DNA from: Branchiostoma floridae
Lineage: Eukaryota; Chordata; Leptocardii; Amphioxiformes; Branchiostomatidae
Reading direction: 5' to 3'
Assembly (NCBI RefSeq): GCF_000003815.2
Contig: NC_049993.1
Location: forward strand, 948,575-997,738
Length of the DNA: 49,164 bases
Shown one piece after another: positions 1 to 10,429 of this stretch. The position numbers and the translations under genes were made by a program. A model generated the notes under the pieces. It saw only the letters and a list, made by a program, of their open reading frames with translations, did no database searches and was not told the DNA's origin. Position 1 is the first letter of the stretch. Each line of letters opens with the position of its first letter.

Positions 1-664
1 GTTTAAGTACTCAGTACAAGGTAACGCCACTCTATTACTAAAATAACTTAAAACATCTTACATGTTTTCACTGTATATATAGTCAGAGCTACGTCGTTTG
101 TGCTAATTTCCATTTGTAAAATTGAACGTCTTAAAACTTATTCGTTAGTTTGGATGGCCGTGAGTCAAACTCAACGTACAGTAGATGAAAGGTAACTAGT
201 TTGAAACATGTACGTGCATGTTGTACAGCAAGACTAACCTATTGGCAATGCTTATTACTTGTTTCTATAAAAGATTTCTGTAGAGGCACTAAGAGGTACA
301 GGTTATCAAAGTGACATCGCTGTGGATGACATCATAGTGATAGACGGGGCCTGTTCTCCTCCTGGTGAGACGGTTTGGAAATGTGTTCTCTTTTCCATTT
401 ATAACGCATTGTTCTGAAGCTGACTTAGGGTTTGTATTGGTCACGTTTCGAAACTGGGCTTGACCGGACAATTTGCGTGAACGAAATATATGATGCAGTT
501 GGCAAAAAACACACAAAATATTAAGAAAATAGTCTAGACCACATATACTGTTTATTTCTTTATATACAGCTTCTTTTCGCAAACGGCCCTGGCGGCACCC
601 GGTTTGGAAATATAACACACGAGCCTCAGAATAAAAGAGGTGGTGGGAAGTTTGCTGTGGCTGT
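1..664. other. Gene-free stretch, nothing recognised
   Basis: AT-rich sequence without a convincing coding exon, repeat or RNA gene. The long minus-strand frame that enters it from the right is created by the adjoining GT microsatellite. Confidence 0.5.
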
Positions 665-666
665 GT

Positions 667-721
<55 letters not shown>

Positions 722-936
722 TGTGTGTGTGTGTGTGTAATCGTGTGCGTGCGTGCGTGTGTGTGTGAGTGTGTGTGTGTGTGGGTGAGTGTGTGCGTGT
801 GTGTGTGTGTGTGCGTGCGTGCGTGTGTGTGTGAGTGTGCGTGCGTGTGTGTATGTGTGTGTGTGCGTGCGTGCGTGTGTGTGTGTATGTGTGTGCGTAC
901 GTGCGTGTGTGTGTGTGCACGCGCGTGTGTGAGACT
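665..936. repeat. (GT)n microsatellite, interrupted
   Basis: About 270 bp of TG/GT dinucleotides with GC, TA and AG interruptions ('gtgtgcgtgcgt' blocks). The Cys-Val and His-Thr reading frames through it are artefacts of the repeat. Confidence 0.97.
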
Positions 937-1185
937 GTTAAGAATACAGCTCATTGAATTACGTGTAGGTGCAATTAGAAGGAACATGCCGAATAACTCC
1001 AATATTGTTAGTACAATTACTTATGATCACAAGCACAATATGTGAATTGACCAGGAACCATCCCATACTGCTCACACACACCAAGGTTTCAAACCTCTTG
1101 TTAAACAGTCACACTGAGACCACAAAAACTACAGCTTGTCGGTCAGTTCATGGATCAAAGCAGTTGTGGGGGTGTCTTGCTCCTT

Positions 1186-1330
1186 TTTGGCGACGCCTCA
1201 GGGGCGAGCCTAATGTTTATAGTGTGCGACCGTTTGACAGGAATTCTAGGAATTCCGCAGGCATGCGAGGAATTTTTCTACGGGTATTTTTTTGTACGGG
1301 TATTTTCTACGGGTATTCCCTAGGGAATTT
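1186..1330. repeat. Dispersed repeat, copy 1 (second copy near 41.6 kb)
   Basis: The stretch 'ggcgacgcctcag' followed by 'agtgtgcgaccgtttg' and 'caggaattc' recurs at 41610-41690 in the same order and orientation, with substitutions and small gaps. It is an old interspersed repeat of unknown class. No coding potential is seen. Confidence 0.6.
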
Positions 1331-2084
1331 GTTTTTGTGTGTGACTTTAGTCTGCTTTGGGTATGGCATATAATAAGATGACGTGACCGATGTTATAAAC
1401 CAGGATTTCATGTTTTAATACTCGTTTCACCATCAAGTATACAGCACATTACATTTTTTAACAAAATACCCGATATTATGTATCGTTAGGGTAGAATTGT
1501 GGGTCAGTTATATTTTTTGCTTGGCCATTCGGCGTAATGATGTCGTGTATGTATGAGGATTGTTTTGTTTCGTTTGAAGGTTTTTATTTCATATCTTTCT
1601 GTTATTTCATTTTGTATGGTTGTGTGACGCTTGAATCCCTTTTTTTCTTATTGTTGTGATGTTCATTTGGTTACCAAACCATCGCGACAAAGGGGTGTAC
1701 TTGTCAGTCGATTCTTCCTGTAACCTGGGGGTTGTCATGCCGGCGTTCACCTGTGGGGACAGATTGTGAGAAAGGATTGATATGAAGTATTTTTGCAATA
1801 GTGATACTAACTAAGCAACTTTTGTATGTCTGGATCGGTAAAGTGTTGTTTTCTGTTAGTTACAGGCCGTCGGTAGTGATGTAAGGCATCAAAGTAATTC
1901 AGATATAATTTATAGCATGGTGCATAGGGCGGCGCCCATGTTCTTGGAGTAACCCTGGGCCAAACAAATGCAATTACTACAGTAGGGGGCCAGGACACTG
2001 GCTGTGGTGTGTGTTCAAATTACATACTCTTTCCCGAATGCTGAGTGCTAAGCTGAGAAATTAGCACGACCATTTAACACGTCA

Positions 2085-2175
2085 TACTATATTGGCCGGG
2101 GATCGAACTTACGACGTACCGAATGCATGGCGAAGACTTTTCCCACTCGTCTCATTGCACCGGCGATAACGCTTG
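2085..2175 (-). repeat. tRNA-related SINE-like fragment
   Basis: On the minus strand a B-box-like 'agttcgatccccgg' follows a region that can pass for a degenerate A box ('tgcaatgagacgagtggg'). I infer a tRNA-derived SINE head or decayed tRNA-like sequence. No complete cloverleaf is claimed. Confidence 0.4.
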
Positions 2176-3790
2176 TGCAGCCAGACAACAATACTCGTGA
2201 TGCTAACGTGCTGTTACTTTGACCGATGAGGTCTATTTCTCTTATAAACAAAGGGCACAAAAGTGCATTATCATTTACCTTTTGGTGTAGCCCGAGTTTT
2301 GAATCATTAAAGAAGTTTCAGAAATAAAATGTACCACCGTGAATAAGAAATAATGACACAAAATATTCTTTCTCGGCTTGGCTTCGCATGATCGAAGGCA
2401 CATCACAATATCAATATACATGTCGGCTTAAAAGCCACAAGCGACGGCTATCGGGTCTAAAATGCAGTACACTGTTACGTCGGGTTGCGTAAACCAGTAT
2501 ACAGAATATTTCGTCCATCATACAAGTAAAACGGCTGCATTTGCAAGAGATATCCAACTTCTACGTGTGGAAGGGTGGTAAAGGTGATTGGAAAAGCATC
2601 CTGTATACAACGGCTATATCATCACCAGCCTGTAATAAGACAGAATGAAATAAGTCACATGTACGCTCACCGCTATTAAACTGCTTGGAGGACAATGGGT
2701 GATCAGATTACCGGTACCGTTTTGGCTACAGTCAGAGTGATAAGACGGCGGGCGATCGGAGGACGGATGGGAGTATGGCAGTTCCGGCAATCGCCGGTTA
2801 ATTGACGACTCGTGCTCAGCAGTATTACTATAGAACTGTGGATACGTGCTTGACTGTACTAGTCCACAGACGATAAAGGGTGAGTGAAACGCAGAGAAAA
2901 AGATGATTGAAAACGGGGACCCCGGTAACAAATCGTATCTTTTACTTTAAGACCACGGGAAACAGATGAATATGACCACGAGAAACAGAAGCGTTTGTTG
3001 TTCGGCGGCGGCAAGGTGGCGAATGGAATTCCACAGAAGGGCCTCATGGAGCGCTGATATCTTCGGCCGATCAAAAACAAAAGGGTTGTGCCTGGTTGTG
3101 CCGTAAACAACATGTGGTATGAGTAACAAACTGCCAAGAAGTTTCCACGTTGAAAGATATTCTCTAAACAAAATCAAAAAACTCTGGCGAAACACGGTCA
3201 CAGATGAAGACTAATTCCTACACAACAATACGCTGTAAAAATGCCAAAACTATAATGCCGTTAATATGGGACTCATATTTTATCTTGCCGAAACGTGATG
3301 TTGGCGGACTTTTTGAAGACCAAGGTCTCGGGCGGTTTGGGGTAAGATTTGGGCCCACGAGATTAAGGTTGGCAGTGTTACTCAACCCAAGCACACAGTC
3401 CCAAAATCCACCTGGTACGATTCACATCGTAACGCTCTCGGTTTATTTAGCTCTAGTCACTCTTAACAACTTGTGACGTATCTATTATACACATAATACA
3501 TGCTATCATTAGCAAGGTACTCTCACCGAAATTGAGTCGCTTGTGCATCTTCACTGTCCAGTTGAAGCGCCGCGTCTAACTCGGCCGACCTTGTCCGCCG
3601 AGCCATCTCCGCCTGACTAGATAGTCAGTGATCGATCTTTAGTGGGAAGCAAACTGACGCTATTCTGAGGGCTGCCATTGGTTGGAAAATGTACTTGTGC
3701 AGTTCCTATTTGTCAATGTTTACAGACTGACGTCAGCACGGTGACCAATCCCAAGACGATGTCCAGACGACGGCCAGGGACCGCCCGTTT
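2176..3790. other. Gene-free stretch, nothing recognised
   Basis: No exon, repeat or RNA gene can be supported here. Several short reading frames overlap on both strands without domain signatures or splice context. Confidence 0.4.
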
Positions 3791-3794
3791 TGTT

Positions 3795-4310
3795 TGTTTT
3801 AACTATCCAAGCGGGGACGATATAGTCACAGCTTTCAAAACGGGGATTGAAATGTAACCAAATAGGATCTATTTTACGATGGGTATATTGCAACCTAACA
3901 ACGCTAAAAGCAATAGCAGCGAATCAGAACATTATAACCCGGAACTTTTTCATGCCTACCTTAAAAATTAGTACTAAGTTTTAACGGCTACAATGTTTCC
4001 TGTTTATTGGCGAAGCGTAAAACAATAGATATATCTTGTACCGTCTTCTCTGAGGTGCGCTTATCGGGTAGTTTAGTTGATATTTTTGATCATGCATCAT
4101 ATACTGGGCGATGTTAAATTCAGTATCTCCGGTAACAGTCCTGGTTATATTGACCTCTTATTTTCTTTTTCCAAAATGTGACTAGACATTGCATCTCCGA
4201 GGTTTACACTACTCTAATTAGATACAAAATAAAGGACTTTGCCCCATCATCTTGTATGCAGATACACACCAACATGTGTTGCATCAATCACACACGAATC
4301 GTAATCCACA
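3795..4310. repeat. Diverged direct duplication, copy A
   Basis: Shares a colinear series of blocks with 5383-6155: 'attgcaacctaa..acgctaaaa', 'aagttttaacggctacaatg', 'tagtttagttgat', 'aacagtcctggtt' and 'ttagatacaaaataaa'. The order is conserved and spacers vary, so this is a duplicated segment or two copies of one interspersed repeat. Confidence 0.75.
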
Positions 4311-4902
4311 ATGTATGGCGTACATGAGTTATTACCTCGTAAGCTACCATTTGTTAAGCTGGCTCTATCTCACTCTTTAAATACAAGGGAAGAATCACAC
4401 TTAAATACACAGACGTATGTCACTTGATGACAATGTTAACCACTTTAGAAGAACAAACACTCAAAGCTATACCTGAGTCCGATTAAATTGTGTTAATAAG
4501 CAATTGTACATACAGACATTTTCTCATAGACTGTCTATAGATAATGGTAAGTTAAGATTCTTTATGAAACTAAAGAAGGGATACTCAATGGAAACTTATT
4601 TAACATCACTAGATAATATCGAGGTCAGATCGGCAATATACAAAATAGCTACCCGTGGGCGAAAGAACCTGTAATCATTGTATTGCAAAACCGGTGGAAG
4701 ACGAGATACATTTTATTTCTAACTGCTTCTCTAATGACCAGGAAAGAAAGGAGTAATATGAAGAGGTTTGCAAAACACACAAAAACTTCCAAACGCTTAC
4801 CGACATCCCTGTATGGCACATCCGCTAGCCTGTTACTCACAGGATCGGCATGGGAACCAGTGAACAACTAGAGGGGCGAGTCAGAACAGAAATAAACAAC
4901 AT

Positions 4903-4985
4903 CCCGACTCCCGGGATTCGAACCCGCGCCGAACCCGGGCAGCCGGATCACAAATCACACGTGCTAACCACAACAACAAAAGCTC
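4903..4985 (-). repeat. tRNA-like / SINE promoter fragment
   Basis: Reading the minus strand, 'gtggttagcacgtg' (A-box-like) is followed about 45 nt later by 'cgggttcgaatcccggg', a strong B box with a TPsiC-arm-like inverted repeat. The 5' acceptor strand and anticodon arm do not pair convincingly, so a tRNA-derived SINE or tRNA relic is more likely than a functional tRNA. Confidence 0.5.
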
Positions 4986-5382
4986 AAGAGCTGTTGGCGT
5001 GGTCAGTTTGGCAGCGCTAGAACCCACTGTTACAATAGCAATTTCGTTCTTCCCACCACGCCGTGCTAAGAAAGAATGACCGCTTGAGGAATAAAATGTG
5101 TCCCGCATGTGCCAGTGTCCGGCAGTCCGGACCGCCTGGAAGGCCTGGCTCTAAACAAAAGGCAGTTCAACAGACCGTTTCTGATTAGCACAACGCTTGT
5201 TGCGGGTGTGACGAAAAGCCAGCACCACATAGCACAGATGACACAGACTTGTCATTTCCATGGTGGTCCGGTGACAATAAATCATGCGGTCTGCTTTTAA
5301 TACAAGGAATTCCTGCTTTTACAGGAGTTTACATCAACACAGCTTGTCGTTCAAATTCATTCCTTTCAAAACATTGTTTCTG

Positions 5383-6155
5383 TCGTAACTATCCAAACGG
5401 GGGCGATTCAGACGCAACCAACTATCAAAACGGGAGATTGAGATGTACCTATCAAAAAGGGGGTACTTTACGATTGCTACATTGCAACCTAAAACGCTAA
5501 AAACAACAATAGCGAATCAAAACATTTAAACCCTTTTATGCCTACCTTAAAAACTAGTGCTAAGTTTTAACGGCTACAATGTTTCCTGTTAATTGACGAA
5601 GCGTATTTAAATAATGAATTCTTGGACCGTCTTTCTTGTGGTGTGCTTCAACAGTCGGCCGTATGATTTTCGCCCGTACTGATATCATCTAATCTTTTAA
5701 CAATAATAAGCGACACTGTTCCCTTTCAGCTTGTCATTGATCCGGAGATGTATCAGTACATATGGGAATATGGTGTCGCGATCCATATTTTCTAAGACAT
5801 CGGCGAAATGAACTTGCGATGTATAAACGATAAATAACTCGCAACTCGCCCTGATAATCCGTCTCAAAATAGGCATCTTATCCACTGTCTAGTGATTAAT
5901 CGAATAGTTTAGTTGATTTTTGTTTATCATGCATCAAATACTGAGTCATTTCAAATTAAAAACTTCCGTTAACAGTCCTGGTTTTACTGACCCCCAATTT
6001 ACTTGTTCCCACATGTGTCTAAATGGGGATTGCTACTCTGAGGTATATACTGCTCTGATTAGATACAAAATAAAACACGTTTGTATCCACTCCGCCACAT
6101 TTATCTTCTATCAAAACACATACCAACATGTCTTGTAACAACCACACACGAATGT
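5383..6155. repeat. Diverged direct duplication, copy B
   Basis: Second copy of the segment at 3795-4310, in the same orientation and about 1.6 kb downstream. It is longer because of an extra ~200 bp around 5640-5890 between the shared blocks. Short reading frames inside are not conserved in copy A, which argues against coding. Confidence 0.75.
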
Positions 6156-6904
6156 ATTGACATTTTAACAGAGAGAACTAGGGTATCCATGTTACACGCT
6201 GCAACTATAGCGGGAAAGAAATGCATTGTGCATAGGTAGAATGATCTAACAAAACCTCATGATTTGACCCAAACATGGCAGAAACGATTTAAGGTTCACG
6301 ATTCACTCTGGCACTCCGTTCTCAACTTGAATGTTTAACGTGAGTCGGTGGGGAAGGGGGTTGGTACAATTTGGCAAAGAAAAGGCACGGGACATGACAC
6401 TACATGAGCACGGTTTGGAGATTTTTAAAGCCGAAACCATGGAGGCAAAAAATCTGGTTGTGGTTCAAAGATGCCAGAGATCAGGGGAGGATGTTTGGCC
6501 AAATCTGCTGCAATTAGCTGTCACAGAAAATGAGTTACGACCAGGGCTGGGGCCAGGGGTAGCCTGACTAAAATCAAGCCCCTAGCGGCCGGCCCTACAA
6601 TTGCCGCCACCCTATGGGGAGGGGGTCATTAAGCCCAGCCGGCGAGAGAGCTTGTGTAAACACAGGCTAGGGCCAGGGGGTACGTATGAAATGTCAGAGT
6701 GGCCTTGACTGCACTGTAGGTGTACGGAACGAAGAGTAGAACAGATGGCAAAAATTATCGTGGTGATTCTCAGAATCCGGCGATGTGACAAATTTAGTCA
6801 CTGTGTCAGATAGATAGCATGTCGACCAAACACCTAGAAAACCACGACAACGGAACTTTTATGCATGTTTCACGAAAATTCAAGACTTCACATCTAAACT
6901 TTTA
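6156..6904. other. Gene-free stretch, nothing recognised
   Basis: No supportable gene. A 78-codon frame at 6331-6567 lacks domain signature or splice context. Confidence 0.4.
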
Positions 6905-6951
6905 CGCTAACCAAGGAGCTTTTATCACTGATAAAAGCTCCTTGCGCTAAC
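6905..6951. repeat. Perfect 33-bp palindrome between 7-bp direct repeats
   Basis: Two 16-base arms, 'caaggagcttttatca' and its exact complement, surround a single central base (6912-6944). The palindrome is bordered on both sides by the direct repeat 'cgctaac' (6905-6911 and 6945-6951). Confidence 0.85.
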
Positions 6952-7286
6952 AGAGATGGGGTTTTGTGTGCGTGAAAAGTTGCGCATGAAAATCTGCGGG
7001 TGACAACATGCACATTCTCTTATTTCCCGGGGATTTGAAAAGTTTTTGTACTTTTACATTTAAGATATTTAAACAGAACGCACAAAACCTTTTGACACCA
7101 TTAGTGTTGATAATTAGCAGGGATTTTAACCCATGTCCTATCCGGTATTAAACTTCCCTGGGCGGTGTCCCTGCAGACGTGTTACACGTTCGCGTATACA
7201 AGAACGGGATCCCGTCTGTATTTCCCAGTTGCCGTTATATCAGAAGAAAACTAATTCACATCCAGTATTCTAAATCCACATAGTAT

Positions 7287-7438
7287 GGTGTCCCTAGGGG
7301 TAGGGGTGTACTAAGTAACGAATAAATTGACTAAGTTGGAGACGTCCACCATTCAACTGACTGGTCTCCCTAGGCGTAGGGATGTACCAACCAACGAATA
7401 AATTGACTAAGTTGGAGACGCCCACCTTTCTCATGCAA
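7287..7438. repeat. Tandem duplication, 76-bp period, two copies
   Basis: Blocks 'tccctagg.gtagg', 'aacgaataaattgactaag' and 'ttggagacg.ccacc' occur twice with a constant 76-bp offset. The copies differ at scattered positions. Confidence 0.85.
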
Positions 7439-8299
7439 ATAAAAGCAATTAAAGAATTAACAAAAATGGAAACAGTAAATCAACCTATGTTACTGAACAT
7501 CTTTATTCATAACATAAACAAAGTAAATTCTAACGGTCATGAAAGAAAGTCAGAAAACGAACAAGACAATAATAAAAAGTTTCTTGTAACAAGAAAATGT
7601 ACAAACAGCGCTACATCAAAGACATGAAAAATATAACCTCCTTGGTTACATCAAGCTAGGGAACAAGTTCCAAAATAGTAAAGAAAAACTTTAAAAAGTA
7701 GAGATGCTACATAAAATCATGCGCGTTAAATTGATAAAAACGAGGCAAACGTGAGGCATACAATCAATACTTCCATAAACGAGAAACATACTAAAATTGC
7801 AGAAGATAATGCATGATGTGGTCTACCAGGAAGGGGTCGAACTGGGAACAGGACAGCTCGTCAGAACGGTTGCACCAGCTGGGTGAATGAAATAGGGGAG
7901 GGGGCAGCGACATTGGCCGGTCTGTCTGGCAGGAACTGGTCAGTATCAAAACTACAGAACAGTTCGGCAGAGATGCCAATAGGCTGCAGCAAAACGTCCG
8001 CCAGCTCAAGCTGGAACTCAGACGTGTCGGGCTGTGTACGGAACTCGTCCTAACATACTGTGAAAACGGCTGAACATACTCGAGAAATTGGCCTTCCAGA
8101 CATGCCACGTCCTACCAAGGAGGTTGAAAGAGGGGAAGGAGTCGGCTCATAATTTGTTCCTTTTGAACCATCTTCGACTCACTTTTGAAAAAAACAACAT
8201 TAACATTAAGGTGCAAATTGGTCTTGATTTACATACACCCAACCGACTATCGGCATTGTTTTTATTGTTCACTCTAATTGACAAGCAAGTATACAAAAG
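7439..8299. other. Gene-free stretch, nothing recognised
   Basis: No exon or repeat with support. The overlapping 105-codon minus frame at 7791-8108 shows no domain signature. Confidence 0.35.
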
Positions 8300-8304
8300 T
8301 AACG

Positions 8305-8512
8305 GTCTCCGCACTGGTGTTCCAGTGCTGAATCAATGGGTCGAATCGGCCTCAGCACTGGTTTTCCAGTGCTGAACAAACGTCAGCGCTGGTTTTCCAG
8401 TGCTGAACGGCCTTGTTCCAGTGCTCATGCTCCCTCAGCACTGGAATTCCAGTGCTGAACCCAATGCGAGCACTGGATTTCCAGTGCTTAACTTTTCCGG
8501 TGCTGGACTTCT
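8305..8512. repeat. Array of palindromic 'CAGCACTGG..CCAGTGCTG' units
   Basis: Five to seven irregularly spaced units (near 8310, 8351, 8383, 8411, 8432, 8467 and 8497). Most read as cagcactgg, four to five bases (for example 'aatt' or 'tttt'), then ccagtgctga. Each unit is itself a near-perfect inverted repeat able to form a short hairpin. Spacers are unrelated and 5-20 bp long. Confidence 0.85.
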
Positions 8513-9560
8513 AATAGGGCCGGCCTCGGTCCCTGCCGCTGCCATGAGGTCATGACTGGCTCATTATGCGGCTTTTATGGGGAGTCAAACATGGCTTACA
8601 AAGGACTGCCGCCGGCACGCCGGAACAATAGGACACAGCAGGGTTTAACATCGCAAAACAAAGGCCGCGGCAAGGTGCTAATTTTGGGCCGACTCCTTTC
8701 ATTTGAGGTCAGGTTGGGAACTGGGATCAAACTGACATACACCCAAAAAACAATGGCATTGTGGTGCAAAAAAGTGTTGTAAAACCTGACATGAATTTCA
8801 CACAAACCTCATGAGCAAAAGGTGTGAGGCGCCATCACCAGGGTCATGAATGACAAATAGGAGAAGAATGTAGCCTGTCTGTCCGCTAGCTAGGAAAACT
8901 GCATGTTTCTAAATGACTAAAAAAAGTGTATTTTTGCTTCGGAAAGATGGCCATGATCTAAGTCAGTTAGATCCTGGGAGTAACCTGACTGTGTGGATTT
9001 GGTACTGCTCCGCCACCCTTGGAGTTTGTTGGGGTCCCCACATTGTCAGGCCACTCCCATGATCTAACTACTAGTATTACTTGGGCGGCTACAGTGAGAA
9101 CTTCCTTTGGTATGCAATCGCTCGACACATCACATATCGCTATCAAAGGAAAAGGCCGGTGTCATAACGTTGAGAGATCTTTTGTCGGCCTAACAGCAGA
9201 AGCCATTTGTTTTGCATATAGATTAATCGCCTTCGAGAGAACTGTTATACGACATGGTGTGAATGAATACCTCCCGCGAGGCATTCTACCACCCTCTTGT
9301 AAGGCCACATTTGTAAGGTTTTATCCTTGATTGTATAAATAGGTAACGGGGGAATTTTGATATCGCAGCGTTGACCAAACACCCAACGAAAGCAGTAATG
9401 ATTACAGACTTCAACCCCCGTACACGCCCGACAACACGTAGAAACTAAGTTTTCTATGCTGATCATGAGTCTCCGTAAGGTGAAGATCTTGCCTCAAGGT
9501 GTGGTTGTACCTATTATTTTAGACGTCATTTTCATGTCTAACAAATGAGTGCTCACATTC
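8513..9560. other. Gene-free stretch, nothing recognised
   Basis: Short frames only, without splice or domain support. Confidence 0.35.
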
Positions 9561-9561
9561 A

Positions 9562-10287
9562 TCACAGAAAGTTGAGAATGAACAAACAAGGCATAGCCAC
9601 AAGTGGGAAGTACCAGAACATATCACGAGACAGATACATGATACAAACGTCCGGTGAGAGACAATAGAGGCACGCTTGCGAATGTGGTGAAATTTCACCA
9701 AATTGCACTACTAGTATTTTGGTTTTTCGTCTGCTGTCATTGTATATGACCCCGGCGGTGGAAAGACTCACCTGTCCCGAAGTTAGCCTGGCCAATCCAC
9801 GGTAGACTGGATTCCAGGTTATTTTTGTACCCGCTCGATCTTCATGGATTGCAGCGCCGTGATCTTTACTGTTACTTTGCTGCACCTTAAGGTGTTTGAT
9901 ACAAACTTCCCCAAGTGCACAGTAAACATGAACACACTCACCATGCGTTGTCGACTTACAGTATCTTTGGTTTGGAATGTGGTAGTCACCCTTTGAGTCG
10001 GTGTGACAAATGGGCCTGTCATGCTCACGACTCTCTACACATACACGACTTATTAGCCCCATGCAGGACTGAGTCCGGCATGTTATGACAAATTTTCCCC
10101 TTTTAACGTTTATTTCTATGTAAGTTGTAGAACCATTCGGTGCAAGCCGGGCTAAGAAAGCTACGAGAGGTGTGCCTTGATCACAACATTCATGTATGAT
10201 CGACTTAAAGATGAGTCGCGCCCTGGACCGCCTGATCAAGACAGGCACGCAGGCGAAACCCAACAAAAAACATACTGTATTGTCCAA
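9562..10287 (-). other. Long uncharacterised minus-strand reading frame (241 codons)
   Basis: I do not recognise this frame. It is open for 241 codons, unusually long for non-coding DNA of this composition. It includes a cysteine-rich middle ('TCRTQSC', 'ECVHVYC') and, on the minus strand, a good donor-like 'gacag|gtgagt' at about 9771, after which coding would be expected to stop. A related block 430 bp away (about 10316-10390) keeps a matching open frame ('ECIHVYC', 'CIKHLKVQ') with a 3-nt length difference. It could be one or two exons of an unknown gene, or a repeat that happens to be open. No start, acceptor or domain can be fixed. Confidence 0.2.
9888..9960. repeat. Direct repeat copy 1 (pair with 10318-10390)
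   Basis: 'gcaccttaaggtgtttgat' followed by 'acagtaaacatgaa.acactc' occurs here and at 10318-10390 in the same orientation. The second copy is three bases longer. Confidence 0.75.
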
Positions 10288-10317
10288 ACATTACGTAGTA
10301 TAGCTTAAAGATACCGT

Positions 10318-10390
10318 GTTGCACCTTAAGGTGTTTGATACAAAATGTCCAAGGTATAGTACAGTAAACATGAATACACTCTTCATTTCG
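10318..10390. repeat. Direct repeat copy 2 (pair with 9888-9960)
   Basis: Second copy of the 73-76-bp repeat. The difference in length is a multiple of three. Both copies are open in the same relative frame on the minus strand. Confidence 0.75.
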
Positions 10391-10429
10391 TGTAGACTCA
10401 AACATCAAGATGTTCTTGAGATACATAGC

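Noticed and set aside
289-1045. Cys-Val-rich and His-Thr-rich proteins on both strands
   Set aside because: They are translations of the GT microsatellite and end where the repeat ends.
4903-4985. Functional tRNA gene
   Set aside because: Only A- and B-box-like segments are convincing; acceptor and anticodon arms do not fold into a good cloverleaf.
8305-8512. CRISPR-like array
   Set aside because: Repeat spacing is irregular, spacers are 5-20 bp, units are short palindromes and the DNA is clearly eukaryotic.
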